The notes below the pieces were generated by a model, which saw only the letters and a list, made by a program, of their open reading frames with translations, made no database searches and had not been told where the DNA came from. Below are positions 63,593-64,000 of a stretch of DNA of 64,000 bases, one piece after another. Numbering within the stretch: the stretch's first letter is position 1; each line of letters begins with the position of its first letter. This DNA comes from Brevibacillus porteri (lineage in GTDB: Bacteria; Bacillota; Bacilli; Brevibacillales; Brevibacillaceae): contig NZ_PXZO01000067.1 in NCBI RefSeq assembly GCF_003013475.1, positions 1 through 64,000 of the forward strand, in the 5' to 3' direction. The translations under genes and the position numbers were made by a program.

Positions 63593-64000
63593 GTGAGGCT
63601 ATGGGTCATTTCAGAGGAGGTCGTAAACAGATTCGGCAATGAGCTCGGAGCGTGTGGGATTGAGCTGTCTGTTTACCAAACAGATTCCTCAGATGAAGTC
63701 GCTGATGGGTTTTTACTGACAAAAGAGACTGATGGCAAGCTTTTGCAGGAAAGGATGCAACAGCTGGGAACGGGGCCATGGCTCACACTTGTCTACGGAA
63801 GCGACGTGCCATACGACTGGGCGAATACTTTACATGCCCAATACGAGCAAACCGGGGAACACGAGGTCATTCGCATGGCGTTATTTACCCACGAGCGTGC
63901 TTTGCTTGGAGGGGAACCCAATGGGAGATGGATGCGGTTCCTCTGTAAGCAGCTCGCTCGCTACTCACTGGTATCGATGGTATGTGGGATGCGTGAGGTG
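63593..64000 (+). CDS. Hypothetical protein, 5' part only
   Basis: A frame of 136 codons, still open at the window end. GTG start follows GAGGAGGGAAGG. The visible part begins MRLWVISEEVVNRFGNELGA and includes a LVYGSDVPYDWANTL segment. It has no signal peptide and no motif I know; the N-terminal alternation of strand and helix resembles a receiver-like or Rossmann-like start, which would fit a larger ATPase but is not proof. Confidence 0.7.
   Translation, partial: MRLWVISEEVVNRFGNELGACGIELSVYQTDSSDEVADGFLLTKETDGKLLQERMQQLGTGPWLTLVYGSDVPYDWANTLHAQYEQTGEHEVIRMALFTHERALLGGEPNGRWMRFLCKQLARYSLVSMVCGMREV

Overview
The window looks like the origin-proximal part of a Brevibacillus-type Bacillota (Paenibacillaceae) chromosome. 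It opens in the last bases of a 23S rRNA gene. It then follows the gene order known from Bacillus subtilis near oriC (yaaC, guaB, dacA, pdxS, pdxT, serS) and, at the far end, SRP RNA, dnaX, yaaK, recR, yaaL, bofA. Strong AGGAGG-type ribosome binding sites, GTG/TTG starts, a serine T-box leader, GlcT-type RNA antiterminators and CcpA cre boxes all fit a low-to-mid GC spore-former. The genus call is an inference from gene order and protein flavour, not from a search.

Region by region. 1-7.6 kb: the rrn end and core metabolism (IMP dehydrogenase, PBP5-type carboxypeptidase, PLP synthase, seryl-tRNA synthetase behind a T-box). 7.7-11 kb: a 50-residue stand-alone DnaJ-like zinc-finger protein, then the glyoxylate shunt (malate synthase, isocitrate lyase). 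11-17.6 kb: a seven-gene operon behind five TT-rich hexamers at an exact 11-bp period (a PhoP-box layout). It encodes a lipoprotein-dependent ABC importer, an alkaline-phosphatase-superfamily hydrolase, a DeoR regulator and a PHP phosphoesterase, and probably serves organophosphate scavenging. 17.6-27.3 kb: an AT-rich, about 9.6-kb mobile element in a tRNA-Arg(CCU) gene. It has a tyrosine integrase, duplicated tRNA/att sequence, candidate arm sites, a serine resolvase with res-like repeats, an HTH plus ATPase pair, an HNH gene, several unknowns and an ImmA/IrrE-PIN toxin-antitoxin-like pair.

27.4-35.2 kb: small lipoproteins and membrane proteins, a serine-repeat exported protein, RidA, a nucleoside transporter, a CatD/YodB-like quinone-stress pair and a divergent pair of XRE regulators. 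35.2-40.5 kb: a GlcT-controlled PTS operon (IIA, HPr, EI, GlcNAc-type IICB) with two RAT/terminator switches and cre boxes. 40.7-45.3 kb: ykuK, tadA, a pseudouridine synthase, tRNA-Ser(CGA), and an ECF sigma factor overlapping a membrane protein that joins an anti-sigma-like N-terminus to a class-B PBP transpeptidase domain whose three catalytic motifs are all altered. 45.4-50 kb: a CstR-type persulfide/sulfur-transfer cluster (TusA-rhodanese, rhodanese-MBL, TusA, TauE, DsrE, CstR, rhodanese). 50-55.7 kb: a stress-type NAD(P)-binding protein, methyltransferase, DedA, DMT exporter and an HD-GYP sensor. 55.8-64 kb: SRP RNA, an orphan PAS histidine kinase, dnaX-yaaK-recR, a MITE-like hairpin repeat, a START-like protein, a CPBP protease, yaaL, bofA and an unfinished reading frame.

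The strongest candidates for something new are the ECF sigma/pseudo-PBP anti-sigma pair (42.9-44.8 kb), the Pho-box organophosphate operon (11-17.6 kb), and the unfamiliar cargo and structured DNA of the tRNA-Arg element (17.6-27.3 kb).
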